Shown: positions 9,247-17,208 of the stretch, piece after piece
Layout of the letters: every line of letters starts with the position of its first letter
Numbering within the stretch: position 1 is the first letter of the stretch
Source: Natronobacterium gregoryi SP2
GTDB lineage: Archaea > Halobacteriota > Halobacteria > Halobacteriales > Natrialbaceae
Assembly: GCF_000230715.2 (NCBI RefSeq)
Contig: NC_019792.1
Location: 2,666,001-2,730,000 of the forward strand
DNA length: 64,000 nt
Direction: 5' to 3'
Program-made: the position numbers and the translations under genes
The notes under the pieces: generated by a model
What the model was told of the DNA's origin: nothing
Seen by the model: only the letters and a program-made list of their open reading frames with translations
The model's database searches: none

Positions 9247-10035
9247 TCAGAACGGGAACAGCGACTCCGCCTCGAGATCGCGCTCTAACAGTTCGATCTC
9301 GTGACCGTCTTGGTCTTTCGTGAACGCGTACATGTTGTCGTTGCTCTCGGGAGCACGGTAGTCTGGTGCCTCGCGTTCCACAAGTTGGTCCCAGTCGCCC
9401 TCGAGGTCGTCGACGCGGAGACAGAGGTGGCCCCAGGCGTCGCCCTGATCGTACGTGCGGCCGTCGTAGTTGTAGGTGAGCTCGAGCGACATCGCCTCGT
9501 CGGCTGCGTCTGCGGGTTCGACGAAGTAGTTCGCGAAGGTGTCGGCCTCCCAGCGGCCGACCTCGTCGTACTCGAACTTGCGGGTCCAGAAGCCAAGCGC
9601 TTCGTCCGCGTCCTCGACGCGGATCATCGTGTGGTCGAGCGACCAGGTTTCGCCGACATCGCGCTGGACGATTTCGACCTCGTGCCCGTCGGGGTCTCTC
9701 ACGAACGCGTAGCGGCCGCCACAGGACTCGGGGTCGCGGTAGTCCTCGACACCCTCGTCCATCAACTGCTCGTAATGTTCCTCGAGTTCGCCTTCCGGAA
9801 CGCGGACCGCAACGTGTCCCCAGGCGTCGCCGAGTTCGACGTCCTCGCCCTCGTTGTGGGTAATCTCGAGCATCGCGCCCTCCTCGTGCATCTCCTCGGG
9901 GCCGAGATAGACGATGGTGAAGCCGTCGCCCTCGTAGCGGTCTTTCTCCTCGTACTCGAGGTGAGTCTGGTACCAGTCGAGTGACTTCTCGAGGTCCGAG
10001 ACGCGAATCATCGTGTGATCGAGCGTGCCGTTCAT
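9247..10035 (-). CDS. Tandem VOC-domain protein, glyoxalase I-like
   Basis: A 262-residue protein made of two consecutive VOC domains. Each half keeps a full His-Glu-His-Glu metal set: LDHTMIRV, AMLEITHN, AWGHVAV and GHEVEIV in the first; LDHTMIRV, SLELTYN, AWGHLCL and GHEIELL in the second. It resembles duplicated glyoxalase I (lactoylglutathione-lyase family). Haloarchaea use gamma-glutamylcysteine rather than glutathione, so a methylglyoxal-thiol adduct is the likely substrate (inference). Start at ATG 10035, where similarity begins; in-frame codons further upstream run into a miniature repeat. Confidence 0.85.
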   Translation of the reverse strand: MNGTLDHTMIRVSDLEKSLDWYQTHLEYEEKDRYEGDGFTIVYLGPEEMHEEGAMLEITHNEGEDVELGDAWGHVAVRVPEGELEEHYEQLMDEGVEDYRDPESCGGRYAFVRDPDGHEVEIVQRDVGETWSLDHTMIRVEDADEALGFWTRKFEYDEVGRWEADTFANYFVEPADAADEAMSLELTYNYDGRTYDQGDAWGHLCLRVDDLEGDWDQLVEREAPDYRAPESNDNMYAFTKDQDGHEIELLERDLEAESLFPF

Positions 10036-10141
10036 ACCCGTGGAATGGCACGCCTCCTGCAAAAGACTGTGGAACCCGGTCGAGTGGGGAGCCGTTTGGA
10101 CGGCAAGCGGTATCGGGGATGGAGACGGAGACGGTCCGATG

Positions 10142-10224
10142 TGATACGGTTTACTGCCGGTTATCTCCGGTGGAAGCGCTTCGGGGCGCGTCCGCCCGGT
10201 ACATCGGTACGGCAATCCGTCTGA
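10142..10224. repeat. MITE-A copy 1 (degenerate)
   Basis: A 77-bp body (10145-10221) begins TACGGTTTACTG and ends ACGGCAATCCGTC, with TGA on both sides (10142-10144 and 10222-10224) as a 3-bp target duplication. It lies between the glyoxalase start and the nhaC stop. Confidence 0.65.
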
Positions 10225-10260
10225 GTCCCATCGGGGAAGGTTACGTCCGCGGGCTCCCCC

Positions 10261-12006
10261 CTACTCGGTTCGTTCCGTCGGTTCGTCGGGTCCCGCGCTG
10301 GCTGTGGGCTCTTGGCCACCGAACGCGGCCTCGGCACCGTCGTCCGAGCCGGAGGCGGGTTTCACAGGCTCACCCTGGTGTTTTTGCTCGACGCTGGCGG
10401 CGATCGGATCGACACCCTTGCGACGAGCGTCGAGTTCCGAGAGTGCATAGACCAGGACGACCAGCACGATCGCCCCGATCGAGAGCAGCACTAGCGGCGA
10501 AATGGCGGTGATACCCCAGACGAGCAACAACGTGATCGCTACGATCCCGACGGTCCCTGCGTAGTAAAACTGCGTCCTGACGTGGTCGATGAGGTCAGCG
10601 CCGGTGAACGTCGAGGACAGCACTGATGTGTCCGAGATCGGCGAGGTGTGGTCGCCGAAGATAGCCCCGGAGAAGATGGTGCCGACGACAGCGGCGACCA
10701 TCGTGTGATCGCCGGTGAGTTGCCAGGCGACGGGGATCGCGATCGGCGTCAGAATTGCCATCGTCCCCCAGGACGTGCCAGTCGAGAACGCGATAAACGC
10801 GGCCGTCACCAGGATGACTGCTGGGAGCACCGACGGCGGCAGGTGTTCACCCACGTACTCGGCGACGTACGCACCCGTGTCGAGCGCGGCGACGACTTCA
10901 CCGATACCCCACGCGAGCACGAGGATCGAGACGGCCGTGAGCATGAGTCCGAAGCCGTCGATCGTCGTGTCCGTCGCCTCGTTGAAACCGAAGATGTCGT
11001 AGACTTTCCCGATCACGAATCCCGAGAGAACCATCGCGAACGAGCCGTATATCAACGCCGTGGCGTAGTCGGCGTCGATAACCATGTCGTAGAGGCCGTC
11101 ACCGGGATCGTACCCCGTTAGCAGGGCCGAGCCGATCGTGACGACAATGAGGACGACGACCGGGACAAAGAAGCTCAACAGCCGCGGGTTCGTGGCCTCT
11201 GGGTCGCCGAGATCGGCCTCGACGTCTTGCATCGGCTGGGCGTCCTCGCGGTAGACCTTCCCCGTACGCAAGGACCGATGCTCGGCGTCGAGCATCTCCC
11301 CGTAATCCCGTCGCGTGCCCACGATGATCGCGACCATCACGATCGCGAGAATAGCGTACATGTTGAACGGAATCGAACTGATGAAGATCTCGAACGCCGA
11401 GGGGTGGTCCTGGAGTCCAAGATCATCGTACGCGTCCCGAATGAGTCCGAGCTGGAACGCGACCCACGACGAGATACCGAGCGTCGCCACCGGCGCTGCG
11501 GTCGAGTCGACGATGTACGACAGTTTCTCGCGGGAGATCAACAACTGGTCGGAGACGTCTTTCATCGTACTCCCGACGATTGCTGTATTCGCGTAGTCGT
11601 CGAAAAACAGCAACAGACCGAGCAGCCAGGTAACCGCGCCAGCCTCCCGTTGGGTCTCGAGTCGCGACAGCGCCCAGTTGCGGACGGCGTAGGACCCGCC
11701 GAGGTTCCAAATCATGGCGACCCCCGAGCCGAGCAGCAAAGTAAACACCAGGATCTGTGCGTGAAAGCCATCGTCGGCGATGATCGCCGCCACGACCCAG
11801 TCGAACGTCGGGACGATTCCGAAACCGGACGCGACGACACCTTCGATCCATCCCCACGGATCGGCGAGCGGATTCGGCCCGCCCGCGTACAGAACTCCCC
11901 CCGACCAGATTCCCAAGAACAGGGACAGCACGGCCTTACGCGTCACGAGCGCTAGCACGATCGCTAGCAACGGCGGCAGCAGTGACAGTGCCCCGAATTC
12001 GGACAT
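10261..12006 (-). CDS. nhaC: Na+/H+ antiporter, NhaC family
   Basis: A 581-residue polytopic membrane protein with the pattern of the Na_H_antiporter (NhaC) family. It has many hydrophobic helices and conserved segments such as LLFFDDYANTAIVG, STAAPVATLGISSW and STGTSWGTMAILTPI. It should expel sodium in exchange for protons. The C-terminal 60 residues are hydrophilic and cytoplasmic. A TATA-like GATATTTATTTG lies about 30 bases before the ATG, suiting a near-leaderless monocistronic transcript. Confidence 0.9.
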   Translation of the reverse strand: MSEFGALSLLPPLLAIVLALVTRKAVLSLFLGIWSGGVLYAGGPNPLADPWGWIEGVVASGFGIVPTFDWVVAAIIADDGFHAQILVFTLLLGSGVAMIWNLGGSYAVRNWALSRLETQREAGAVTWLLGLLLFFDDYANTAIVGSTMKDVSDQLLISREKLSYIVDSTAAPVATLGISSWVAFQLGLIRDAYDDLGLQDHPSAFEIFISSIPFNMYAILAIVMVAIIVGTRRDYGEMLDAEHRSLRTGKVYREDAQPMQDVEADLGDPEATNPRLLSFFVPVVVLIVVTIGSALLTGYDPGDGLYDMVIDADYATALIYGSFAMVLSGFVIGKVYDIFGFNEATDTTIDGFGLMLTAVSILVLAWGIGEVVAALDTGAYVAEYVGEHLPPSVLPAVILVTAAFIAFSTGTSWGTMAILTPIAIPVAWQLTGDHTMVAAVVGTIFSGAIFGDHTSPISDTSVLSSTFTGADLIDHVRTQFYYAGTVGIVAITLLLVWGITAISPLVLLSIGAIVLVVLVYALSELDARRKGVDPIAASVEQKHQGEPVKPASGSDDGAEAAFGGQEPTASAGPDEPTERTE

Positions 12007-12183
12007 ACGCTACGATTGAACGAGGGGACAAATAAATATCGGTGAACGTATGTTGCTTCGATACCCCCAACCCGTGATATTAGTCAAATGAAAACCTGTC
12101 GAAATGAAACTGTTCTACTCGCTCGAGACGTATTTCGGCTGTCACGAACGGATCGTCCCGCAGGCGGCACAACCGACCCGTGC

Positions 12184-13296
12184 CTACCGCCGGAGAATCA
12201 GTTTCAGGACGTCCTCGTCTTCGAGGACGTGATCCGTCCCGACCTGCTGTTCGTCGTGGGTGGCACTGGGGCCAGTGACGCGGGCAAAGCGGAACCGCTC
12301 TTCCATCTCCCCGCCGAGTTTCTCGATCGCCTCACCGACGGTCGTTCCTTCCTCGACGACCAGCGGCTCTTCCCAGTCGATGCCACGGCTGGGCTTGTTC
12401 ATGTAGACGCGGATAAGGCCAAGACGATCCCAGATACGGTCTTTCAAGGCCTCGAGGCCCCGCTCGGCCTCGGCGCTGATGAAAGTGACTGCCTCGGGAT
12501 GCAAGTCGCGCTCGCGGAGTTGTGCGTCGACCGTCTCCTTGTAGTCGGGCTCGATCAGGTCGACCTTGTTGACGCAGGTGATCGAGGGAATGTACTCGCG
12601 GTTGTCCATCAGCCCGTCGATCAGTCGGTCGATCGTCACCGTCTCCTGGAGGTTCAGATCGGCGTTGACGTAGCCCTGGTCACGCAACACGTCCTTGATC
12701 GTCCCTTCGTCTAGCTCCTGGTCGGTGCTCGAGGTGATCTTGATCCCGTCTTTGTGCTTGGGTCGGACGGTCACCCGTGGTGGCTCCTGGTCGACGCGGA
12801 TGTTGATGTCGTACAGTTCCTCCTGCAGACGGTCGTACTGTTCGATCTCGAACACTGAGAGGACGAACACGATCAGGTCGGCGTTGCGCACGACCGCAAG
12901 TACCTGCTGGCCGTCGCCTTTCCCCGACGCCGCCCCCTCGATCAGCCCTGGGACGTCTAACATCTGGATGTTCGCCCCACGGTGGTTCAGCATGCCGGGA
13001 TTGACATCCAGCGTCGTAAACTCGTAGGAGCCGGTTTCGCTCTCGGCGTTGGTCAGCGAGTTCAGCAGCGACGACTTGCCGACGCTTGGAAACCCGACCA
13101 GCGCGACGGTCGCATCGCCGTGTTTCTCGACGGAATACCCGCCGCCACCGCCAGACCCCGATTGCTGTTTCTCGAGTTGCTCTTTCTTGTCCGCGAGCTT
13201 CGACTTGAGCCGGCCGATGTGGGCCTCCGTCGACTTGTTGTAGGGCGTGTTGGCGATTTCTTCTTCGATCTCCTTGATCTCCTCCTCGAGCCCCAT
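12184..13296 (-). CDS. DRG-type (OBG/DRG) GTP-binding protein with TGS domain
   Basis: A 370-residue protein. An N-terminal helical region with a Gly-rich stretch precedes the G domain: G1 GFPSVGKSSLL, G3 DVPGLIEGA, G4 NKVD, G5 SAEAERG. The C-terminus is a TGS domain ending in DEDVLKLILRR. This is the archaeal orthologue of eukaryotic DRG1/2, a GTPase associated with ribosomes and translation. Start at ATG 13296 (MGLEEEIKEIEEE), eight codons inside the longest frame, matching the family N-terminus. Convergent spacing separates it from nhaC. Confidence 0.93.
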   Translation of the reverse strand: MGLEEEIKEIEEEIANTPYNKSTEAHIGRLKSKLADKKEQLEKQQSGSGGGGGYSVEKHGDATVALVGFPSVGKSSLLNSLTNAESETGSYEFTTLDVNPGMLNHRGANIQMLDVPGLIEGAASGKGDGQQVLAVVRNADLIVFVLSVFEIEQYDRLQEELYDINIRVDQEPPRVTVRPKHKDGIKITSSTDQELDEGTIKDVLRDQGYVNADLNLQETVTIDRLIDGLMDNREYIPSITCVNKVDLIEPDYKETVDAQLRERDLHPEAVTFISAEAERGLEALKDRIWDRLGLIRVYMNKPSRGIDWEEPLVVEEGTTVGEAIEKLGGEMEERFRFARVTGPSATHDEQQVGTDHVLEDEDVLKLILRR

Positions 13297-13465
13297 TTGT
13301 CTGCATTCAGCCGGTCGCACCGAAAAACCCTTTCCATGCGCCGCGACGCCGACCGGTTTCAGTCGCCCACTACGAGAGGTCTGAGTAGTTCACCCACTCC
13401 CACTCATTACCGTTGCCAACTCGTTTCGACACCTATAACCAACGGAGGTGAGAACGTCTGGACGA

Positions 13466-13669
13466 ATGTCAGATCCGTCACGGCTGCGTGATAGCACGCA
13501 GATCGTCGTCAGGCGAGAGACACTGAACGAACTCGAGCCCCCGATCGACGAGGAGTGTACCGTGACGGTCTTCGAAGAAAGCGAGGACTACTACCGAATC
13601 ATCGGCAGCCCCGTCGAGATCAAGCAGGCAGGTGAGTACCTGGCACGACGTGGAGTCTCTGTGCCCTGA
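13466..13669 (+). CDS. Small conserved haloarchaeal protein (VNG_1110C-like)
   Basis: A 67-residue protein, MSDPSRLRDSTQIVVRRE onwards, ending YLARRGVSVP. It resembles the short haloarchaeal proteins named after VNG_1110C (recalled, not searched). It has a mixed alpha/beta pattern without membrane segments or a metal site. The ATG at 13466 is preferred over one six codons upstream because the family begins there. Function unknown. Confidence 0.65.
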   Translation: MSDPSRLRDSTQIVVRRETLNELEPPIDEECTVTVFEESEDYYRIIGSPVEIKQAGEYLARRGVSVP

Positions 13670-13772
13670 TGGGCGACGCCAGCCGAGACGGACGTCGTCC
13701 GTCAACGTCTCTCTTCACGAGCGAGGCCGCGATTCCACCGCATCCGTCCAGCAGTAGCAGTCCGTGTGACGA

Positions 13773-14984
13773 TCAAACCAGCACGTCGACCTCGTAGTCA
13801 GCGTCCCGAAGATCCGCGAGGAACGCCTCGACGTGGTCGGGACCGCGCATCTCGAGTTCGATTTCGACTTCGGCGTCGTTCAGTTCGACGCCACGCGAGG
13901 TCCGGTCGTGGTTGATCGCGTAGATGTTCGCCTGGTGGTCGGTGAAGATATCGAGCAGTTCCTCCAGTGCGCCCGGTTTATCGGGCAAGACCGTCCGGAA
14001 CTTCAGGTAGCGGCCGGTCTCGACGAGTCCGCGGACGATAACGTTGCTGAGCGTGTTGAGGTCGATGTTGCCGCCACAGAGGGCTGGAACGATCGTCTCG
14101 TTTTCGTCGTAGTCGAACTTCTCGAAGAGGACGGCTGCGAGTGACACTGCGCCTGCCCCCTCGACGACCGTCTTCGAACGCTCGAGCAAGTGGACGATCG
14201 TCATGGCGATTTCCGGATCGGAGACAGTGACGACCTCGTCCACGCGCTCCTGAATGTGTGGGAACGTCTGTTCACCGACGCTCCGAGTGGCGATCCCGTC
14301 TGCGATCGTGTCCACGCCGTCGAGCGAAACGCGCTCACCCTTCTCGAGGGAGGGCACGGCACTGGAGGCACCTTCGGCCTGGACGCCGACGACGCGTGCG
14401 TCGGGTTTCTCGCCCTTGATCGCCGTCGCGATGCCGCTGATCAGCCCGCCACCGCCGATCGGAACGACGACGGTCTCGAGATCGGGACAGTCCGCGACGA
14501 CCTCGAGGCCGATCGTCCCCTGACCGGCCATCACGTCTTCGTCGTCGAACGCGTGGAGGTAGGTCATCCCTTCCTCGCGTTCGATCTCGTGGGCGTACTC
14601 GGCGGCTTCGTTGTAGTCGCTGCCCTCGAGGACGACGGTGGCACCGTAGTTTCTGGTCGCTTTCACCTTCGAGATCGGGGCGTGTTTGGGCATGACGATC
14701 GTCGAATCGACTCCCGCACGGGTCGCTGCGAGCGCGACGCCCTGGGCGTGGTTGCCCGCGCTCGCAGTGACGACGCCCGCCTCCCGCTGGTCGTCAGAGA
14801 GCGTCGCGATCCTGTTTGTCGCACCGCGAATCTTGAACGCACCCGTTCGCTGGTGGTTCTCCAGTTTCAGGTGGACGTCCGCGCCGGTCATCGAAGAGTA
14901 AGTGTCGGAGTACTCGAGCGGCGTATGCCGGGCAGTCTCGCGTACCCGCTCGCGCGCCTCGAGAACGTCCGAGAGTTCGAGCAT
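13773..14984 (-). CDS. ilvA: Threonine ammonia-lyase with C-terminal ACT domain
   Basis: A 403-residue PLP enzyme that deaminates threonine to 2-oxobutanoate, the first step towards isoleucine. The PLP lysine lies in TGAFKIRGATN (about residue 52), the phosphate-binding glycine loop is PIGGGGLISG, and the C-terminal 80 residues form an ACT regulatory domain beginning FRTVLPDKPGALEELL. Size matches the single-ACT TdcB/IlvA form. The ATG at 14984 (MLELSDVLEARERV) is the family start; the frame is open further upstream without similarity. Confidence 0.92.
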   Translation of the reverse strand: MLELSDVLEARERVRETARHTPLEYSDTYSSMTGADVHLKLENHQRTGAFKIRGATNRIATLSDDQREAGVVTASAGNHAQGVALAATRAGVDSTIVMPKHAPISKVKATRNYGATVVLEGSDYNEAAEYAHEIEREEGMTYLHAFDDEDVMAGQGTIGLEVVADCPDLETVVVPIGGGGLISGIATAIKGEKPDARVVGVQAEGASSAVPSLEKGERVSLDGVDTIADGIATRSVGEQTFPHIQERVDEVVTVSDPEIAMTIVHLLERSKTVVEGAGAVSLAAVLFEKFDYDENETIVPALCGGNIDLNTLSNVIVRGLVETGRYLKFRTVLPDKPGALEELLDIFTDHQANIYAINHDRTSRGVELNDAEVEIELEMRGPDHVEAFLADLRDADYEVDVLV

Positions 14985-15285
14985 ACGTTCGACTATGCGC
15001 GGCTCTCGTAATATTGTTGGCACGACATCCGGCGCGCTCGAGCGCCAATCGACACGATCCAGTGCTCGAGTGTCTGGGTCCGTCTCCAACCGGCCCGTCA
15101 GAACGGCGACTGCGATCGATTCCGTTCTTGTTCGTCGAGTAGCCGTCTTCGGTCCGGACGACGACGAACTGGACGGATCGGCCCGACACTATCCGCAAAA
15201 TCGCTACGTGACGCGATTCCCTCCCTGGTGTAAACGCCGGGGTTCTCTCGCTGTCTGAAGATGGGGCGTGACTCCCCGTTCGGCG

Positions 15286-15681
15286 TCAGAAGGCGTCGCC
15301 CTGGAAGTTCGTCTCGGCGTGGAGATCTCCTTTCAACGCGTCGTGGACCTTACAGAGTTCGAACGCACGCTCGATTATCGCCTCACCAGTCTCGTCGTCG
15401 ACATCGGCCTCGACGCGGACGTCGAACTGGATCGACTCGAGTTTGTCCTCGTCGTCGAGGTGGCCCGTCGCGTCGATTTCGACTTTTCCCAAGTCTTCGA
15501 CGTCCCGTTGCTGGCCGCCGACACGGAGGGCAGGCACATAACAGGAACCGTACGCAGCGAGTAGAGCCTCGAGGGTGTCGGGTGCAGCGTCACCGTTGGC
15601 GTCGATGGCCGTCTCGAACTCGCGTATCTCGTTTGTCGCGCTGAACCCTTCCGCGGAGGTCGTGGTGACTTCTTTCGACAT
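15286..15681 (-). CDS. OsmC family peroxiredoxin-like protein
   Basis: A 131-residue protein with both OsmC/Ohr redox cysteines: AAYGSCYVPALR (about residue 47) and AFELCKVHDAL (about residue 110). OsmC proteins reduce organic hydroperoxides with a thiol partner. Start ATG at 15681. It lies 120 bases downstream of the metallo-hydrolase on the same strand, so co-transcription is possible. Confidence 0.87.
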   Translation of the reverse strand: MSKEVTTTSAEGFSATNEIREFETAIDANGDAAPDTLEALLAAYGSCYVPALRVGGQQRDVEDLGKVEIDATGHLDDEDKLESIQFDVRVEADVDDETGEAIIERAFELCKVHDALKGDLHAETNFQGDAF

Positions 15682-15803
15682 GGCACTCGAGTCGTCCACG
15701 GCTGGTGCTGTAAACGTTGTTCTGTCTGGAGCGACGATCCGTTCGGACGACGAGTCTCGAAGAAGCCGTCGCCGCGACGCTGCGAGAAGCGACGACAGCG
15801 CCC

Positions 15804-16511
15804 CTACAGCTCGAACGTCTCGTCGCCCTCGAGGACGTGTACCTCGGCGTCGTCGACGTACTCGGCGAACGCTTCGGGATCGGTTTCGATCGGGGGGAAC
15901 GTGTCGTAGTGCTGTGGGAGGACGTGATCGACGTCGAGCCAGTCGGCAGCGATCGCGGCTTGCTGGGTCCCCATCGTGAAGTGGTCGCCGATGGGCAAGA
16001 GTGCTGCGTCGGGCGCTAAGTGATCGCCGATTACGTCGCGCATCTCGGACATCAACGAGGTGTCGCCGGCGTCGTAGACGGTCGTCGTGTCGGCACCTGC
16101 GTCGTGAGGATGGGCGTCGGAGATGACGAACCCAGCAGGCATGCCGGCATCGATGTCGTACTCGGTCATGATTCCGTTCGTGTGATCGGCCCGGACCATG
16201 GTGACGAAGGCGTCGCCACACTCGACGGTGCCGCCAAGGTTCATTCCCATGCCGCCGACGGCGTCCTCGAAGCCGAACTCCGCCTCACAGTAGGAGACGA
16301 GTTCCGGCGTCGCGACGAGCGTCGCGTCCGAGAACTCGCCTGCGTGGGCGATGTGGTCGGCGTGGCCGTGAGTCAACAGCACGTAATCGGGTGTGTCGAT
16401 CTCCGACGGCTCCAGGTCGGTCTTTGGGTTGTCGAAAAACGGGTCGACTAGCAGGTCGGTGTCGCCAACCGAGACGTGCCACGTCGAGTGACCGTGCCAG
16501 GTGAGCTCCAT
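15804..16511 (-). CDS. Metallo-beta-lactamase-fold metal-dependent hydrolase (UPF0173/UlaG-like)
   Basis: A 235-residue protein with the metallo-beta-lactamase signature [10 protein letters not shown] (about residues 47-56), a second metal His in VRADHTNG, Asp in VYDAGDTSL and a C-terminal LPQHYDTFP. Order and length match the UPF0173 metal-dependent hydrolases. The substrate is unknown. Start ATG at 16511; the minus strand has CTAAATTTAAG about 35 bases upstream as a TATA-like box. Confidence 0.88.
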   Translation of the reverse strand: MELTWHGHSTWHVSVGDTDLLVDPFFDNPKTDLEPSEIDTPDYVLLTHGHADHIAHAGEFSDATLVATPELVSYCEAEFGFEDAVGGMGMNLGGTVECGDAFVTMVRADHTNGIMTEYDIDAGMPAGFVISDAHPHDAGADTTTVYDAGDTSLMSEMRDVIGDHLAPDAALLPIGDHFTMGTQQAAIAADWLDVDHVLPQHYDTFPPIETDPEAFAEYVDDAEVHVLEGDETFEL

Positions 16512-16854
16512 AGCGTTCGAGCCGTTGGTTCGAGATCCACTTAAATTTAGGCGAGCGAGAGGTCGACGACACCACCTGCAGTAATCGGTGTGTCGTCCCG
16601 TTCGGTGGTGTAACGGGCTCTCCTGCCGAATGTACTATCACCAACACTTATCACCCATACCGTCCCCACTTATAGGCGGCCGCAGGCGATCTGACACACC
16701 ACGCGTGCGGTCCGATCGCGAAGAGCGATCAGTTTTGGACGACACATTGACGCCACGGAGCACGACACCACGAAACACGACGCCGCCGACGCCCGTGGCG
16801 ACCGTCGTCCCGACGATGCCGTGTCGTTTTCTATACGGGGCCCGTAGCCCGACC
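16512..16854. other. Intergenic region with divergent promoters
   Basis: It holds the AT-rich promoter of the metallo-hydrolase at its left edge and the TTTCTATACG box of the next gene at about 16828 on the right. A further TATA-like CACTTATAGG at about 16668 has no gene behind it that I can support. No other coding or RNA feature seen. Confidence 0.5.
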
Positions 16855-17118
16855 ATGCTCGCACTCACGCTCGAGGAGTTCATGATAGAGTTGAACGACG
16901 GATCGATCAAGAACGTCGGCCCGAAGAACAAGGCAGCGACCGCGAAACTGTTCGATGTCGAGACGGTCGAAGCCCGGGAGTTCGGGGACAAGCGCGTCAA
17001 GCTCGTCTTCGAGGACGAGGACGACAACGAGATCCAGGTTTCGTTGTTCCCCGAGGATGTCCGAAAACTCACGAACGACGTCGAAGAACTCGAGGAGGAG
17101 TCGCCCGTTTTCGAGTGA
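16855..17118 (+). CDS. Conserved small acidic protein of unknown function
   Basis: An 87-residue protein, MLALTLEEFMIELNDGSIKN onwards, rich in Glu and Asp, without membrane segments or Cys. Predicted alternating helices and strands (RVKLVFEDEDDNEIQVSLFP). The ATG at 16855 lies about 27 bases after a TATA-like TTTCTATACG, which favours a leaderless transcript. A longer in-frame opening upstream to 16588 looks non-coding. I do not recognise the family. Confidence 0.65.
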   Translation: MLALTLEEFMIELNDGSIKNVGPKNKAATAKLFDVETVEAREFGDKRVKLVFEDEDDNEIQVSLFPEDVRKLTNDVEELEEESPVFE

Positions 17119-17208
17119 GTGTCACGGCTAGCGACTGATAGTCGTCGCGGCGCTGTGACGAACGCATTTCGACAACCGTTTTAGGACGAACCTGCTTCAC
17201 CCGAGTAG

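Noticed and set aside
8654-10051. A 465-codon open frame on the minus strand overlapping the cupredoxin and glyoxalase genes.
   Set aside because: It is Arg-rich with no domain and runs through two well-supported genes in another frame; it is a high-GC shadow.
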